From positions 1,482,501 to 1,546,500 of the forward strand of contig JAJGOT010000117.1 of NCBI GenBank assembly GCA_022457155.1: a stretch of 64,000 nt of DNA, written 5' to 3'. The position numbers and the translations under genes were made by a program. Of this stretch, positions 22,601 through 33,715 are shown one piece after another. Numbering within the stretch: position 1 is the stretch's first letter; the number at the start of each line of letters is the position of its first letter. The DNA comes from Cladopsammia gracilis (lineage: Eukaryota > Cnidaria > Anthozoa > Scleractinia > Dendrophylliidae). A model generated the notes under the pieces. It was not told the DNA's origin. It did no database searches and saw nothing but the letters and a program-made list of their open reading frames with translations.

Positions 22601-24674
22601 AGTTCTTCTAAGTACGTAAACAACAATCATCGTATGTTGCAGCAAAGTCCACACATGCATCGTTATGGTTTCCTACTGTACTAAAGTACAGTAATCTACA
22701 TTTCTAAAAAAAATTATTTTCGAGGAAAAACTTGAACATCAGCTACAGTACTGATTGCATCAGCTACAGTACTGATTGCATCAGCTATCACATTGCCTTA
22801 AAATATCGTTCCAGTCGGCTCCGTGTATTTCTCCTTTGAATTGCAACTAACCCCACTTTGTCGCCAAGGAGACTAAATTCATAAGCAACCTTAAACTCCC
22901 CTCTATGAATCAAAAAAGCAGAAGGAAAGGAAGGAAATGTTTGGACAGACTGGACGATGTTATTCATGGCAGCGAGACTGCAAAGAGGGCCTTAAGAGAA
23001 AAAGATGAAGGAATTTTGATTGATGGGTAGAAGAAGCGGAAATCGACCAAAAAAGACAAAGACAATCCCAAAAAGCAGAAAAAAAATAGACTTGATGTAT
23101 GTGTACAAATATTCCAAGATGCTACTCGGTGTCCGCCATAACGAGAGAGAAAACAATAAAATTGTTACGTTGGGACCGAATAAAGTGTCCGTATGTCCGT
23201 AATAGCGAGAGTCCGTAATAGCGGGACTTTGTTTCAGTCAAACGTCTGTAACTTTCGCCGGGGATTTAGCTGCTGTCCGTAATAGCGGGGTGTCCGTAAT
23301 AGCGAGGTGTCCGCAAGGCGGGAGTTGACTGTATTAGGAAAAACATGTATGACCATACATAACAAATACGTTGATTGGATTAGTGTGTCGCTGTAAGGCT
23401 GGCAGATGATGACAGATGATGACCTCTTTCAACAAATATACCACGAGGTCGTTATCGAGATGTCAGTCATCTTAGGAGAGAGTTCAATACTATGTTGACT
23501 ATTTTATCCTATTTTATCTTCCGTTGTGCGGCCCCATTAACCGAACATTTGTCAGTCACAACAGTTACGTGGAATGCCGAGAATCTCATGTACTCTACAG
23601 CCCACAGCCAGCGCTAGAGAAATTTCGAGTTGCTGTAAGCAAAATTTGTCAGGAAAAGCACTTGAAACTGTGCCACGGGAAACTACTGCTTATTTTGAGT
23701 GGTCACACTTATAATTTTATCCATAGATCACAGAAGGTTAAAACCACCTTGTATAGCATAAAAGACAGTACCACAGGAAAGTACTACAGTCGGACCTCTA
23801 TTAAGCGGCCACCTATTAAGCGGCCACCCTCCATTAAGCGGCCACTTTCCAAAGTCCCGAATTATTTGTCAGTAAAGTCAATCCAATTTATACTGTACCT
23901 CTATTAAACGGTCAACCTCTATTAAGCGGCCAGTTTTCAAAGTCCCGAGGGTGGCCGCTTAATAGAGGTCCGACTGTATACTCAGTGGCTTTCATTTGAA
24001 TGGTCACACTTAAACCTTAAACCGAAAACCACAGGAAAGTACCGCTCTCTGGCTTTCATTTCAATTGTCATACTTTAGCCGGAAATCACGAGACTGTGGT
24101 ACTGCTCAGTAGCTTTCATTTAAACGGTCACACTTTAGCACTGATCTTAGAACCAGAATAATAAACATTACCACAGGACAGTGCTGCTCGGTAGCTTTCA
24201 TTTGAATGGTCACAAGGTATTAGTCTGTCATGGTATGGCGTTTAACAAGGCCGAGACGTTTCTATTGTATCCGGCATTGCGTCACTTACAGGCCTGTACT
24301 ACCACGCCCTTGCTGAAGTGTGCTCCGATTTTCTGGGAGGCGAGTGCGCCAACCTTTAATTGAATTTCCTACCGCTTAATATTCTTAATACGAGGCGCAA
24401 ATAGTGTTGAAAAGAAGCAGAACTCTCTCTTCTCTCACAGCAATTATTAATTTCCTTTTCAGATGAAGCCGAGACATGGAGACATTCATTCCAACGCACG
24501 TTCGACAACCAGTGGAAATACTTAAGCGACGGTTGCTCGTGCAGCCGTGAAACATGGACATATCTGGACAATGCTGGATTTACCAAAGTCTGCTACGAAA
24601 AATTCTACCTGAATGAGCTGATGTTGATAGCCTACCTAATGCGTCCGCACTTGGTGGGTTATGCAATCAAGTAA
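19114..24674 (+). CDS. METTL7/TMT1-type SAM methyltransferase, frameshifted in exon 1
   Basis: Three exons, 19114-19621, 20992-21025 and 24463-24674 (TAA), give about 250 residues, close to the ~244 of METTL7A/B. Family members are ER or lipid-droplet thiol S-methyltransferases. An N-terminal hydrophobic anchor (residues 3-22) precedes the SAM-binding motif ILEIGAGTGANFEF (77-90) and EPNP (101-104). After the shift come VVCTLTLCSVTD, then GGYFYFLEHVA (exon 2), and a C-terminus ending RPHLVGYAIK, matching the family's RPH..GYA.K end. Junction phases (0, then 1) join cleanly. Oddity: the frame must shift by +1 near 19455-19468, between VENAKS and PSIQLKEI, otherwise it stops at residue 118. One extra base would explain it and gives exactly 169 codons. 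Because everything downstream is intact, a sequencing error or very recent lesion is likelier than an old pseudogene. Confidence 0.85.
20992..21025 (+). CDS. METTL7-like exon 2 (34 bp)
   Basis: Short exon encoding GGYFYFLEHVA, the block after the VLKP end of exon 1 (family pattern L.PGG...F.EHV). Acceptor ATTTTCTAG, donor GTGTGT, phase 0 in and phase 1 out. Confidence 0.85.
21026..22359. other. METTL7-like intron 2, left part
   Basis: No exon is recognised. It holds a G run at 21163-21176, a C run at 21334-21354 and AT-rich unique sequence. The 106-codon frame at 21514-21834 has no recognisable domain and is not supported. Confidence 0.4.
22360..23333. mobile_element. pogo/Tigger-like non-autonomous element, 974 bp
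   Basis: Ends TACAGTCAACTCCCGTCATA and GGCGGGAGTTGACTGTA are inverted repeats bounded by TA, the target-site duplication of Tc1/mariner/pogo elements. Subterminal phrases GTCCGTAATAGCG repeat several times inside both ends. The interior has a lysine-rich short frame (23020-23202) but no DDE transposase. Confidence 0.75.
23700..24215 (+). repeat. Imperfect tandem repeat cluster around CACAGGAAAGTACTGCTC
   Basis: The phrases ACCACAGGAAAGTAC, CAGT(G)GCTTTCATTTGAAT and GGTCACACTTTA recur in order about five times with 60-90 bp spacing. Related copies occur at 4780-4975 and 8458-8632. A TA-flanked element (23785-23978) interrupts it. Confidence 0.6.
23785..23978. mobile_element. Tigger-like MITE, 194 bp, nested in the tandem cluster
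   Basis: TACAGTCGGACCTCTATTAA at the left is the reverse complement of the right end TTAATAGAGGTCCGACTGTA. AAGCGGCCAC phrases repeat inside. TA lies at both edges, and removal rejoins the host repeat as AAAGTAC-TA-CTCAGTGGC, so the insertion is recent relative to the host repeat. Confidence 0.8.
24463..24674 (+). CDS. METTL7-like exon 3 (C-terminus)
   Basis: Acceptor CCTTTTCAG. Encodes 69 full codons and a TAA. DGCSCSRETW and RPHLVGYAIK correspond to the conserved DGC.LTRE.W and RPHI.GYA.K segments of METTL7 proteins. Confidence 0.85.
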
Positions 24675-24915
24675 TGAACTGGTCCGGGGGTGGGGGACCA
24701 TTTTAAGGTTACAGTAGTAATCATTGTACCTTTTAGGGGTTAATATTTTTGATTTGGTACAAATAAGGGTGTTAATTTGAATCGAAAATTACCACTGACA
24801 GAGTTATCCGGTATTAAGCCAGAAAATATCCTGACAGAACAACTTTTACATCTTAGGGGTAAAAATTAATATAGAAACAGAGACCGATACAACGTAGATT
24901 TTTAGTTTAGTGTAC

Positions 24916-25352
24916 TACAGTAAAAACCCGCAAGTAAGAACCTGAAAATTAAGAACCTGTTAGCCTCAAATTTGTCATTTATACCCCGTATAAACAAGAA
25001 CCTATTTAGCCTAGAAAATGAAAAACAGGTTCTTATTTTCAAAAATCATCATTTAGTGATGCAGAGCTGGGTAAGAATCCTGTTTGGAAAAATAGGAGTT
25101 TGCCATTGCTGTGCAGATAGACCAATTAATGTTCTAGGGTGTTGTTGACGGGGGAGGGGTGGGTGGGATTGACTGAAAAATAGGCTGATTACCATTTTAT
25201 CTTGTAGCTGGATTTTATTTGTTGTTACACAGAAATAAGAACCTATTTAAGAACCTAGATAGCCTAAAATTGTGTTAAGTACTATTTAAACAAGAATCTG
25301 TTTAGGCTAACTCTAAAAAATGTAGGTTCTTACTTGCGGGTTTTTCACTGTA
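24916..25352. mobile_element. TA-flanked TIR element, 437 bp
   Basis: TACAGTAAAAACCCGCAAGT and its right-end inverse ACTTGCGGGTTTTTCACTGT form about 28 bp terminal repeats. AAGAACCT recurs inside both halves. No transposase is present. It lies 240 bp past the METTL7-like stop codon. Confidence 0.75.
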
Positions 25353-25359
25353 TATTTCG

Positions 25360-26900
25360 CCTGGCCAAACCAGCCTTCTTCAGGTACAATGAGGTAAGAT
25401 TACATTGGTTTGTGTTATAAGTTACATGTCACTTCTCATAAAAAAAATAATGGGAGCCACACCCACAAATGGGTTTCTGGCACCTTTAATTTTAAGGGTT
25501 CCTTTCAAAATGTCCGACGATCGATCGCCCGTCAATTTCATATAGGAGTCTCTGCCGGTGGGGTAATAGGTACTTAGCGCTGACTTGTACCATTTCTGCT
25601 CAACAACGCAACAACAAAGCCTTTAAGGACTGATGTCCATAATGTCTGGTTGTGTTATCGTAAAGTAATACTGAGCGTGTTTCATCAAGTTCCTCGGCTG
25701 ATATTAAACTTCTCCAAAACATGATACAAATGAAGTAGGCAATGTGAGTCGAGAGGCAATGGTGCTTAATACAAAGTAATCTTAGCGTGTTAAATTATCA
25801 GACGTTTCTAGAGCCACTTAAAAAATCACTCTCCCTTTTTAAGCCGAAAGCGACCTTTAACAACTAACATTAACCTTGAACATAGTGCATTTAGGCTATA
25901 TTGGCGAAGTGGTCAAAATATTCTATCGGAGATTTTGTTGGTGCAGGACATGTGAAAAATAAATGTTATACACGTGTATCAACTGAACAGTTTGTCCAGA
26001 AAGGCACCTGAAAGTGTATTGGAACAGATCCAAATCAATCGTGGTCACATATCCCGGGGGGTAGGGAGCTCCGATATGAAAAGATTGTAGATTGGTACCG
26101 CTTAGGGGGCTGAAATCTAAAATGACTATGGTTTGAATATGGCGGTACCTTTCAGAGTATTGAGTCGACAAATATTACAATATTTCTCGTGTTGTTTAAA
26201 ATTGGCACCTCTTAGGGGGTAAAAATATATTTGAACCACGCTTATCAAACGAGATTCTGGTACCCTTGAGGGTGTTTTTCGAAAATTTCGTTGCGGATGA
26301 GCACCCCGTCATTTTTATATTGGAATCCCACGAGTCACATATAACGATAACAGAGCGTTTGTGCCTGAATTTACTTTATGTACTGTAGTGTTGTTATCCA
26401 GTTAAGCGTGTAATATTTTTAATATTTCCCTTACTGATTTAAACGTTTATGCATTCATAAGAAAATATTCTTAAAGGGAAAAAGGAAAAAAAAATGTAAA
26501 AAAAAAAAAATAGTGTTACATTGCCGTTTTGTTCAGCTTTTAATATTGTTATATATTCTCAATGATTTGTAAGAACACAACATTATATGGAATCAATGCG
26601 AAATATTTCTTAAACGTAGTAAAAAAAATTGCAGCGTTCGATAGTTATTTTATTATTCCGTATGTTTTTAGCAGATGATCAATTTTTAATATTTATCCGA
26701 GGTATGAAAGTATAATTTTCAACCTTCCGCAAAGTTATTCCACATTTTAGCACATAATGAAATCAGATTTTATTATTAGGTTTCTTAGCCCTCGTATATC
26801 CTAGAGTTATATTTTATCCCCACATACACTACATTGTTTCTTGCCAAGATATTGCTCATTATGCAGACAACCCGGGAGACAAGAAATAACTGATTGGTTC
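25360..26900. other. Gene-free stretch with repeat fragments
   Basis: Contains a copy of the GGTACC/poly-C family at about 26040-26330, recognised by GATTGGTACCGCTTAGGG, AACGAGATTCTGGTACCC and CCCCGTCATTTTTATA. A short A-rich stretch is at 26480-26512. No gene is recognised. Confidence 0.45.
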
Positions 26901-27545
26901 AATGCCACTAGTCTACCAGCTCATACAACTGTGTAAATGGCACCTTTTAGACAGAAAGTGTTTCACTTGGTCACTAGCCAAAGTGTCTCATATTCCAGTA
27001 GACTTTCTCAAAGTCCGTTTTTCGTTTTTTCGTTTTGGGTGGTCGGGCGGAGAAAGCGACTTCGTCGCTCGCTTCTCGCGATTTCGTCGCGCTCTCGGAA
27101 GCTTCGCAGTCGACTTGTGGTGAGTCTAATATAATTCCAGTTGTTGTCTCAGTAATATTAGTAATAAATCATTTTGTCCCAAACATTTATTAATAATAAA
27201 AAAAGTTACAGTGGGTGCATTATATATCCATGTTTGGGGCTGAATTTGTTTTCTAATAGTGGGACAGGACTTTTTTTCCTGGCAATTAAAATGTTTTGTT
27301 GTTTTAAGTTTTGAGAGATTGAACATTTTCTCAGAGAGAAAATGTCTTCAGTATATATTATATTTCGTGAAACGAAAACACTGTTTAAATGTACGAAATT
27401 TTAAGCACATATCTTCAAACATAAAGTACTTAACATTTAAGTTATTACAGGAAGTATATTTCACAAGAAAATAAATGTGTTGAAACAAACTCTCATTTGT
27501 GTAATTGACCTCTTTGACGGTAACTTCTGAACCCAGCGCGTTTCA

Positions 27546-27675
27546 CTTCTTGTAATCACATGCTCGTATGTTTGTGATCACATGCTCACATGTTCGTGAT
27601 CACGTGCTCACATGGTCATCATCACGTACTCACATGTCTGTGATCACATACTCGCATGTTTGTGATCACGTGCTG
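27546..27675 (+). repeat. Short tandem repeat of ~23 bp units
   Basis: GTGATCACATGCTCACATGT and variants recur about five times. GATCAC/GTGATC makes each unit partly palindromic. The Cys/His/Ser-rich frame across it is a repeat artefact. Confidence 0.75.
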
Positions 27676-27983
27676 ATACCTACATTTATCCGCCCAGGGG
27701 GCCTAAGGCCGACGCGTCGTGAATATGAGAGGCGGTACAGGGACCCGTTTCCGAAAGTCCCGATAACTTCTCGGGCCCGGAACTGTATTTTAAAATCATA
27801 ATCTATAGAATGGTGAGCTATTTTTTAGCCCTAAAACCAGCCCGACTTTTTTCGTCAACTTTCAGTGAATGTTATTGTTTAACTTTCAACTGATGTGTAC
27901 GCGGGGAAGCCATTTAACAGTTATAGAGCGAAAGCGAATGATACACGGTTCACCATCGTACAACATTTGTTGAGCAACAAATG

Positions 27984-28520
27984 TGAAGGACGTTCACAGC
28001 TTGGTAACGAGTTACTCGTGTCAGAAATTCAAAAAAACTCGATATGGCCCCAATGTCTGTTAGTCTAAAATACTGATTGCAAATGAATCTCTAGAATGGA
28101 ACTTTCTATGCCAAATTTTATATGAGTGGGTCTATTAGGCTAATTAAATCAACCGGTGACGTGCCTTCAAGTAAACTTCATTTTTAAACGACAGCATTTG
28201 CAAACCCTGACAGCCGCAAGTTGGTGAGATTCGATGTTGCGTCGCCGTGGGTAGAAAAATGAAAAAGTTTTAAACTTCCAACATTGATTTTTTTGTTTCA
28301 TTTTTTCACAATCTGTCGAGTATTAGAAAAGAAAATTATCTAACCAAAAATAGTAGGGGTCATCGACCATGCAAGCGAGTTAAATCTAAGCAAAGTTAAC
28401 GCGACGGCTACCAGCCCTTTATCTGTTCAAATTCTTCCTTTGCGCGCGCGTTCGTGCACGGCAACATGAATTGCATGCGTAGTAAGGATGCGCATAAACA
28501 ATTAGCGCAAACGTCCTTAA
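27984..28520. mobile_element. TTAA-flanked MITE, diverged copy
   Basis: Begins near GAAGGACGTTCACAGC and ends GCGCAAACGTCCTTAA. In reverse orientation it matches 56124-56771 through several blocks, including GAGTTACTCGTGTCAGAAAT, GCAAATGAATCTCTA, CAGCCGCAAGTTGG and GCGCATAAACAATTAGCGC. It is shorter because of small internal deletions, and its left TTAA has decayed. Confidence 0.65.
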
Positions 28521-29454
28521 AACGATTGTTGAATGAGTAGAAAACACATTCAACATTTTAAAACGATTGACTGAAGTCGTTCAACAAGTTGGAACTTGTT
28601 GAAAGGAACAGAGCCTTCTCTATTTTCGTTCAACAACGTTCAACATGTTTGATGGCCTATTTCAACTCAACAAGGCATGATACATTGGTCAACATTTGTT
28701 GAACAGCGTTTACACAACCAGCAGCGAATGAAATTTTGCCACGCTAAAATTAAGCTTTTTAAGCGTACACAAATTGAGAGTTTTATATGGAGAGCTTTCG
28801 TGTGCGTAAAGAACGTAGTGACTACACGAATTAAAACATAGTAAAATAACAGAATTCCTTAGTGACAAGTGGTTCATGTCTTAAAAAAGTTAAATTCAGA
28901 ATCAAAACAACTAATTGAACACACGGCTTTACCTGAACAGAGCGGAGAGAAGTCTGAATGAACTGCAGCGAGGACAGTGAGTCTTAAAAAAAATTACACC
29001 TTAAGGACACAATAAACGTTTAAATCATCGTTACCTGTAGTTCATGTGGCTTTTTAGTCCCTTCCATCAGCACCAAATTTTCACACATCGAAGAACGAGC
29101 TGAATTGATCGCTGGTGTTTACAAACTTGCTCGTTTTGACTCCTACAGCCGTATGGCGAGGTCTTTTAGCTTCAATCCGCTTAAACTACAAAACGACCAG
29201 AAACTTTTCTGAGGAAGAGTCAAGTCTATATCATATTCCAGAGGTGATAACAATAAGGCATTTTCCGCAAATTGTGCTCCTTCATTCACTCCGAGTCGAG
29301 CGGTTGAAACTTTGAACCAGCTATCATACAGCTTCGTCAAGAAACGCGGCGACACAACGCGAAAATTTCGCGCCTTTTTTGTCCAATCATGTGGTCAATG
29401 ATCAATGATCACATGATCACATGATCAATGATCACATGATCAAGGAAACCGGAT

Positions 29455-29640
29455 AGACTAAAAAATGTTTTTAAATATAGCGCTAAAATTTAGTTTCTTA
29501 GACGTTTCGAGGCTGCTGCCTCTTCATCAGTGAGTTTGAACGCAACTGTTGCGTTCAAACTCACTGACGAGGAGGCAGCAGCCTCGAAACGTCTAAGAAA
29601 CTAAATTTTAGCGCTATATTTAAAAACATTTTTAGTCTAC
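29455..29640. repeat. Near-perfect palindrome of paired retroelement tails
   Basis: Two arms of about 90 bp are almost exact reverse complements around a central T (GAACGCAAC-T-GTTGCGTTC). Each arm has the GAGGCAGCAGCCTCGAAACGTC motif type seen in Penelope-like tails, so this looks like two tails joined in opposite orientation. Confidence 0.75.
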
Positions 29641-29710
29641 ATTCACGATAACGCACTACACAGATTTATGCGCATTTTATGTGCATCTTTTGATTACTTT
29701 TGGAAACATA

Positions 29711-29981
29711 AAAGGCCTTCATCGGCCCACATGCGACTTTTGTCGCAAGTGTAAACTAGCGGCGATTTCCTGTGCGATTCGGGTGTGACATTTGCTTTGA
29801 TCTGCTGTGATTTCTCAAAAATCGCCGCCAAGTTGCATCAGGTTTCGAACGTGTTCGAAACCTCTGCGACATCGCGCAACAAATCGCACTGAAATCGCCA
29901 GCTTGTTTACACACTCGTTTGAAGATGCAACTTGCGCGCGACAAAAATTGCACAAAATATCGCCTGTGTAAACGGGCCTTA
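29711..29981. mobile_element. MITE with degenerate TIRs
   Basis: AAAGGCCTTCATCGG...GCGACTTTTGTCGCAAGTGT at the left mirrors CGCGCGACAAAAATTGC...GTGTAAACGGGCCTTAA at the right. The interior is rich in TCGCACTGAAATCGCC-like phrases in both orientations. No coding capacity. Confidence 0.5.
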
Positions 29982-29999
29982 ACAAACTGGAAAGGCAGC

Positions 30000-31510
30000 C
30001 CTCGCTCCAGCTCAGACATGAAGGCGTTCTCGTTATTGGCAGAACTACAAGCTAAGACATAGGTGTAACGTGGGCGGCTGCTAGGATGAGGTGGAAGACG
30101 TTGGTTTCGGACTTATGTCCCGCTAGGAAATAAGAAGTTGAAAGAAGATGTGATCACTGATAGTTTCTCTTTTCTTTTCTTTTTTTCTTTCCTTTCCCTT
30201 TTTTATCCATAATTTAGTTCACGCATTTTTTTCTTCCAGATACCAAATTACAGGCAGCGGTCATTTTTACTTCCCTTGAAAATGCGAAATAACCACCATC
30301 GCCGGATGCATGTCATGTAGTCCTACCGATATTGAGAGCGTTATGACTATATTTGGGCAGTGTATCAATGTGTTGAATTAATATATATAGATAGGCTTAG
30401 TCTAACGGCGGAGCTCTCTGAACAGAAAGCCGATGATAAGCTTTACTAAGGTGAAAGGTCGGAAGCACAAGAATTAAGATTGACGTCCCTCGGCTGCTTG
30501 AAAATTCTTTAATACTCCGCTTTTTCGGTTCCGACATTGTCGCCCCGCATTGATAAATGAAAACGTATGAAGTTCCTTGAAATTTTATCCCTTAAACTGG
30601 GGGGGGGGGGGGGGGGGGAGGTTGAGGGGGTTGCAACCCGCTCTTTGAGCAGCATTTTTTTTAATTTGATTCTTCACGTCTCTCTTGTGGTTCATAAAGA
30701 TAATAGAATAAAATTGTGCATTATTATTTTCGGTTTTCTAGTTGAGAATTAAGGTAAACTTCAGATTTTATATCTTGACTTCACAAACGCTTTTCGAATC
30801 TCAGGAACGCTGGAAATGGCGTTTTAGAAGGTGAAATCGGAAAACATTTTCCGTGGGGCATGTCCCTGGATACCCCTTGAAGCTTCGTCGTCCAGTGGAA
30901 AGGTATTGAGGTGTACAACGCCCCCTTTCAGACATTACTGGACCGCCCCTGTTAAAGCTCTTCTTTTTCCACTAAAGCGGCTTCTGAGTATTCTTTCATC
31001 TTTCTCTTTCCATTGTGAACATTTTAAATGTGTGTTATTACTCCGATAAGACCTGAGGAGAAATTAGTTAATTGATATCGTTTGATATCAACCAATGGGT
31101 GACCAATCAAGATTTTGGGCTTCCGAGGACACAAAAAAGGGGTTCTGCTTCCCATTCGGTCAATCGTATTCACACGTCGTGTTTCTAAACAGGTGTATCT
31201 TGAATAAAATAATAGAAATACAGTGAACTAAATGTTTTAAAAGAAACTTTGATATTTATTTAAAATTGTACAACTTTCCTTTTTTCCATTTATTTTAAAA
31301 AACAATTACATTGCACGGGTTTAAATTGGGAATTCACTGACAAAAGTTCATCTTGTTCTCGCGCGAATCGCGCGAGCCTCGGGTCGTCAGATAAGCTGCA
31401 GATAGCAACCTCGTTTTCATGTACAAACATCCTGATAACGAGGTTAATTGGCAAGTGCTTCACGATAGCCCGCCATGCTGTTTTTGTATGAGGGCAAACA
31501 ACTCAAACTC
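30000..31510. other. Gene-free stretch
   Basis: No gene is supported. A long G run lies at 30600-30619 and a GGGGCATGTCCCTGGATACC repeat fragment near 30857. The remainder is AT-rich unique sequence. Confidence 0.4.
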
Positions 31511-31514
31511 GGGA

Positions 31515-31923
31515 TATAGAGTGTTTTCACTTAAGTCATATCAAAATTCAGGAGCAGTTTTCGATTCTAAAATGTTTATGGAATTGTAGAGAGTTTAAAA
31601 CTATACATCTGGGCCAAATTTTGAAGCGCAAGAGCATTTCATTCAAGAGTTATAGGCGAATGAGTACACTGAGACATTTTTAGTAAGAAATGTATAGAGC
31701 GGCCATCTTGGTGTCCCAAAAACATGGCGGCCAAAAATTTAAAGACTTTGAAGTCTTAATAACACCAAAAATCTCATCACAAAATATTGTATTCACTATA
31801 AGAGGCATGGAGTCGGCTTATAAGCATAACACTGGTATCCACATACCATGTTAGAAACACCTTTGTAGGATGTACACTTTAGATTTGCTAATTTTTATGA
31901 CGTCATGTGAAAACACTCTATAT
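31515..31923. mobile_element. MITE, 409 bp, with GAGTGTTTTCAC ends
   Basis: TATAGAGTGTTTTCACTTAA at the left and TGTGAAAACACTCTATA at the right are inverted repeats. The interior contains GGCCATCTTGGTGTCCC and AACATGGCGGCC. TA at the edges fits a Tc1/mariner-type target site. Confidence 0.7.
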
Positions 31924-32854
31924 TCTCCAAAAAAAAATGTTTTCTCGGTCAATAATTCAGTATTGAGATTCATTGGATGAGGATTACTTGAAAACATTAT
32001 ATAAAATAGTTATGTACAGTAATGAAGTAACATCAATTGATAACAAAATAGACATGTACATGTAATAAAATCTCTTCAATATTTTTTCAAGAGAACTAAA
32101 TTAAGCGTATAAAATTCTTTTCGTAAAATTTGAATACGTGATTATAAAATTGTTATATTTTCCGACACGTAGCGGACTTTGCAGTGACCTTCAGCATTCC
32201 TCGAGGATGACGACATTTTAGGAAGCCAAGACGTCGGAGCCAAGACGATGATGAGCAGGAGGTGTATTCCAACGACATTTTGCCCGCGAGTAAGCTCTCT
32301 TCTCCTCTCTCCTTCCCCCACTTCGAGTGAGCTTGCTCGCATCCGGGTCTTTACAGTCTGCACAGTCGAGCCTCTATAACAGACGCCACAAACGCAGAAC
32401 AGGTACTAGTCAATATTGTAGAGGTAGAATACATATGAAATTTTGTCCCTAAGGGGCTCAGTCAAAGGTGTCCGTAAGAAGACGTCTGATTGTATGTCTC
32501 GGAATTCCAAGCTAACTGGGCAAAACCCTCTTCCCCAAAAGTGCACCGAAGAAGTCACGTAGACTAAATTCAAGCTGAGAAAATTATTTAGGATTTATAG
32601 AAGTTTTTTTCACTGCAATCTCCTCGTCTCTTTTCCGTTTTACTCTCGGGAATGCCTTGTACAGGAAATAACTGCAGCAAACCATTCATGACCTCTATTC
32701 CCCGTCGTTTCTTTACAGTAATATCCCATCGGTATTTAACAATATCCCACCGGTAATTAACGACCACTTCTCAAAAGCATTAACGACATGCACAGAGGCT
32801 TACATCTGTGTCATTTCCCCTTTTCCACCCTGTACCATTTTTATCATACCGCAC

Positions 32855-33058
32855 GGATATGTTACCCATACGGGGTGTCACACGGTGACCTGCCATTCCT
32901 CCCCCCAGCCAAGCAACAGAGCATGTTCCTGTGAAATCGCACATATCCCACGGGTATTCAAAAACTTCCCAGGGATATGTTATCCATACGGGGTGTCACA
33001 CGGTAACCTGCCATTCCTCCCCCCAGCCAAGCAACAGAGCATGTTCCTGTGAAATCGC
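32855..33058 (-). repeat. 86 bp direct duplication across the FHIP stop codon
   Basis: GGATATGTTACCCATACGG starts at 32855 and again at 32973, and the two ~86 bp units are nearly identical (offset 118). The right unit contains the last ~20 codons and stop of the FHIP gene; the left lies in its 3' flank and repeats those codons out of use. ATATCCCACGGGTAT phrases lie between them. Confidence 0.8.
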
Positions 33059-33715
33059 AGCGAGTTCTTTTAACCATTCTTCCAACACCAAAATGCAGTA
33101 AACAGCGTTCTTCACAGTCTTCGGGTTCTTCCTTTTGAAAGTGTTCTTTGGAAAATAGTTTTTGGGTGAATTCTGCCCGGCAACCTTCATAGGGCTGTCG
33201 GCAAGTTTCTGAACAGTGCCCGGTTTGGGGACGTTATCTGCGCTCAAATCCGCTGCGCTTCCAAACTTAGGGCTCAATGAGTTCAAACTTTCCCATGACT
33301 CACTGAGTGACAGACTTGAGCTTGTACTCGCACTTGCGTTACTCTCGCGCCTTTCAAAATTCGCTTTGCCCAGTCTCGGACTCCCGGATGAATTCATGGA
33401 TTGTTTTCGCAAGTTAGCGCCTCCCTTGCTGCCGAAACTTTTAGGCGGCGGCCCGTCTTGCAAAAGACGAGCGCGACCGAGAATCGAGGAGTCTGTTCTT
33501 TGCCTCCACAGTTTGCGCGCTGCTGTGGGGCTTTTTTCTTCGGAATGCTTGACCAGCTTTAAGGGCTGCTGTACGTCCATTACCACGCTTTGAATACTTG
33601 CGCGACTCTTTTCTTCACGAAAGATCAAGTTTTTTCTTGCTCTCCGCAGTAACTTGTTGAGTTCGTGAGTTTGATCCGCAATATTCTCAACCTTGATTTT
33701 CACTGAACTTAGGAT
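32996..33715 (-). CDS. FHIP exon 7 (C-terminus)
   Basis: From acceptor TTTTACAG the exon reads ILSSVKIKVENIADQ, parallel to LGSVKNKIEQ in vertebrate FHIP1B, then a long Ser/Lys-rich linker, then KNAVYC and EEWLKELAAISQEHALL before the stop. Exon 6 ends in phase 1 but this acceptor needs phase 0. The alternative acceptor TTCAG (exon start 33702) restores phase but drops ILSS. A microexon of length 3n+2 is the other option. Confidence 0.85.
   Translation of the reverse strand: MLSSVKIKVENIADQTHELNKLLRRARKNLIFREEKSRASIQSVVMDVQQPLKLVKHSEEKSPTAARKLWRQRTDSSILGRARLLQDGPPPKSFGSKGGANLRKQSMNSSGSPRLGKANFERRESNASASTSSSLSLSESWESLNSLSPKFGSAADLSADNVPKPGTVQKLADSPMKVAGQNSPKNYFPKNTFKRKNPKTVKNAVYCILVLEEWLKELAAISQEHALLLGWGEEWQVTV

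Noticed and set aside
33216..33593. 125-residue plus-strand protein
   Set aside because: Antisense shadow of FHIP exon 7.
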